Assembly: GCA_029260515.1 (NCBI GenBank) | Contig: JAJDDC010000069.1 | Location: forward strand, 1 to 64,000 | From: Phycisphaerales bacterium | GTDB lineage: Bacteria > Planctomycetota > Phycisphaerae > Phycisphaerales > UBA1924 | DNA: 64,000 nt | Direction of reading: 5' to 3' | Shown: piece after piece, positions 63,022 to 64,000 of the stretch | Layout of the letters: each line of letters opens with the position of its first letter | Position numbering within the stretch: position 1 is the first letter of the stretch | Translations under genes and position numbers: made by a program | Notes under the pieces: generated by a model | Databases searched by the model: none | Seen by the model: only the letters and a program-made list of their open reading frames with translations | What the model was told of the DNA's origin: nothing

Positions 63022-64000
63022 TGTCCTCAGGGTATTCAAACGACTGGCGGAAGGGCGGGCGGGGCTTGTGGAGGGCGACGTTTGCGATCAGGCCCGCCAT
63101 GAGCCACGAGGCGAGCAGGCTGGAGCCGCCGTAGGACAGGAACGGGAGCGTGATCCCGATGATGGGCACGAGGCCCAGGTTCATGCCGATGTTGATGACG
63201 ACCTGGGCGGCGATGAAGGCGGGGATTCCGACGGCGATCAGTCGCCCGACCGGCTCCTTGCACGAGGACGCGACCAGCAACGCCCCGCCGATCCAGACCA
63301 TGTAGAGGGCGAGCACGCCCAGCCCCCCCCAGAGCCCGAATCGCGCGACGATGACGGCGAAGACCATGTCGTTGTGACGCTCGGGGAGGCGGTTGTAGTG
63401 GACGAGGGCGCGTGCGGCGGGGGCGGGCGAGCCGTCGAGCTGGCCGGCGCCGATGAGGCGCTGGGCGGTGAACGCCTGGTAGTTGATGCCCTGGGCGGTG
63501 GTGGTGTCGCCCTCGATCGCCTTGAGCATCGCGACGATGCGCGTTTTCTGGTGGGGCTGGAGGAAGGGGTACGCGGCCGGTGCGGCGAGCGCGGCACAGA
63601 CGACGATGATCGACAGGTGCCTGAGCCTGGCGCCCGCGGCGATAAGCATGGCGAACAGGGCGGGGACGAAGAGCATCGCCGTCCCCAGGTCGGGCTGGAG
63701 CGTGATGAGCCCGAGCGGGACCGCGGCGATGAGCCCGGGGACGATCAGCCCGGTGAACGTGCGGTGCTTGGTGCGGAAGCGGAGGTACTGGGCGACGACA
63801 AGGACGAAGGTGATCTTGGCGACCTCGGAGGGCTGGAAGTCGGCGGGGCCCAGGTCGATCCAGGCGCGGGCGCCGTTGCGGGGCGAAACGATCGACGAGG
63901 GCACGAATGGCACGAGCAGGAAGACGAGCAGCACGACGACCACGCCCATAAGTGGCCAGGCGAAGGCAGCGACCACGCGGTAGTGCGGCAGGGCGACGAT
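62948..64000 (-). CDS. rodA: RodA/FtsW/SpoVE (SEDS) family protein, partial
   Basis: Peptidoglycan polymerase of the SEDS family, cut by the window edge so that its N-terminus is missing. The visible part has RAWIDLGPADFQPSEVAKITFVLVVAQYLR, QPDLGTAMLFVPALFAMLI, HNDMVFAVIVARFGLWGGLGVL and the terminal LPFLSYGGSSLLASWLMAGLIANV, with about eight helices. The GARAWIDLG/FQPSE pattern and its place before rsmG favour RodA, but FtsW is not excluded. The last 30 residues are polar. Confidence 0.85.
   Translation of the reverse strand: MVALPHYRVVAAFAWPLMGVVVVLLVFLLVPFVPSSIVSPRNGARAWIDLGPADFQPSEVAKITFVLVVAQYLRFRTKHRTFTGLIVPGLIAAVPLGLITLQPDLGTAMLFVPALFAMLIAAGARLRHLSIIVVCAALAAPAAYPFLQPHQKTRIVAMLKAIEGDTTTAQGINYQAFTAQRLIGAGQLDGSPAPAARALVHYNRLPERHNDMVFAVIVARFGLWGGLGVLALYMVWIGGALLVASSCKEPVGRLIAVGIPAFIAAQVVINIGMNLGLVPIIGITLPFLSYGGSSLLASWLMAGLIANVALHKPRPPFRQSFEYPEDNERTPLGSGKYGRSIGFSGRALTR

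Overview
This window is a strongly GC-rich bacterial chromosome segment that looks like a planctomycete of the Phycisphaerae type. The pointers are two secreted M64-type peptidases ending in a dockerin-like calcium-binding tail closed by Pro-Cys-Gly, a VPSP C-terminal sorting tail, a DUF1559-like prepilin relative, an FtsX/NfeD-rich envelope gene set, a TPR protein fused to a YggX-like iron-trafficking domain, and many short transcription units instead of long conserved operons. The assignment is inference from gene content; there is no rRNA or other marker to prove it. I see no rRNA, tRNA, CRISPR array, prophage or transposase gene.

Layout. 1-5.0 kb: a non-coding, hairpin-rich stretch, then dcd and the B12-dependent ribonucleotide reductase nrdJ on the minus strand (dNTP supply). 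5.7-13 kb: a FlgI-like protein with helical repeats, smc, pyrD. 13.2-18 kb: the TPR-YggX fusion, a DUF58 protein, a 3D-domain cell-wall protein, a TauE/SafE exporter, htpX. 18-20.5 kb (minus): a TIM-barrel epimerase-like gene, cmk and plsC. 20.8-26.2 kb (plus): gcvH, a LolD-like ATPase with an FtsX permease, and a ClpP/NfeD-class serine protease. 26.2-28 kb (minus): a small operon of SRPBCC, DinB and an ArsR-SRPBCC fusion behind a promoter with a good palindromic operator. 28.6-31.6 kb: the tandem M64 peptidases. 32.5-39.6 kb: uvrB, a glycosyltransferase, a small membrane protein and uvrA. 39.6-46.9 kb: accessory and surface genes, including two visibly less GC-rich genes, a HIT hydrolase, an FG-GAP protein, a LytTR regulator and a MacB-like permease. 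47-54.5 kb: infC, a tail-anchored Ser/Thr kinase, an APC permease with a Usp domain, a PcrA-type helicase. 54.6-64 kb: a beta-lactamase-like hydrolase, a membrane P-loop NTPase, a phosphohexomutase, a DinG-like helicase, rsmG and a truncated rodA/ftsW.

Functionally the window is mostly housekeeping: nucleotide synthesis, chromosome condensation, nucleotide excision repair (UvrA, UvrB, PcrA), translation (InfC, RsmG) and envelope maintenance. The unusual material lies in domain fusions, altered metal ligands in UvrA and the DinG-like helicase, a probable AUC start for infC, and several families of palindromic repeats, one of which sits in frame inside uvrA. I did not find a clear new multi-gene defence or metabolic system; the best candidates for undescribed biology are the M64-dockerin pair, the membrane NTPase, the TPR-YggX fusion and the ArsR/SRPBCC/DinB cassette.
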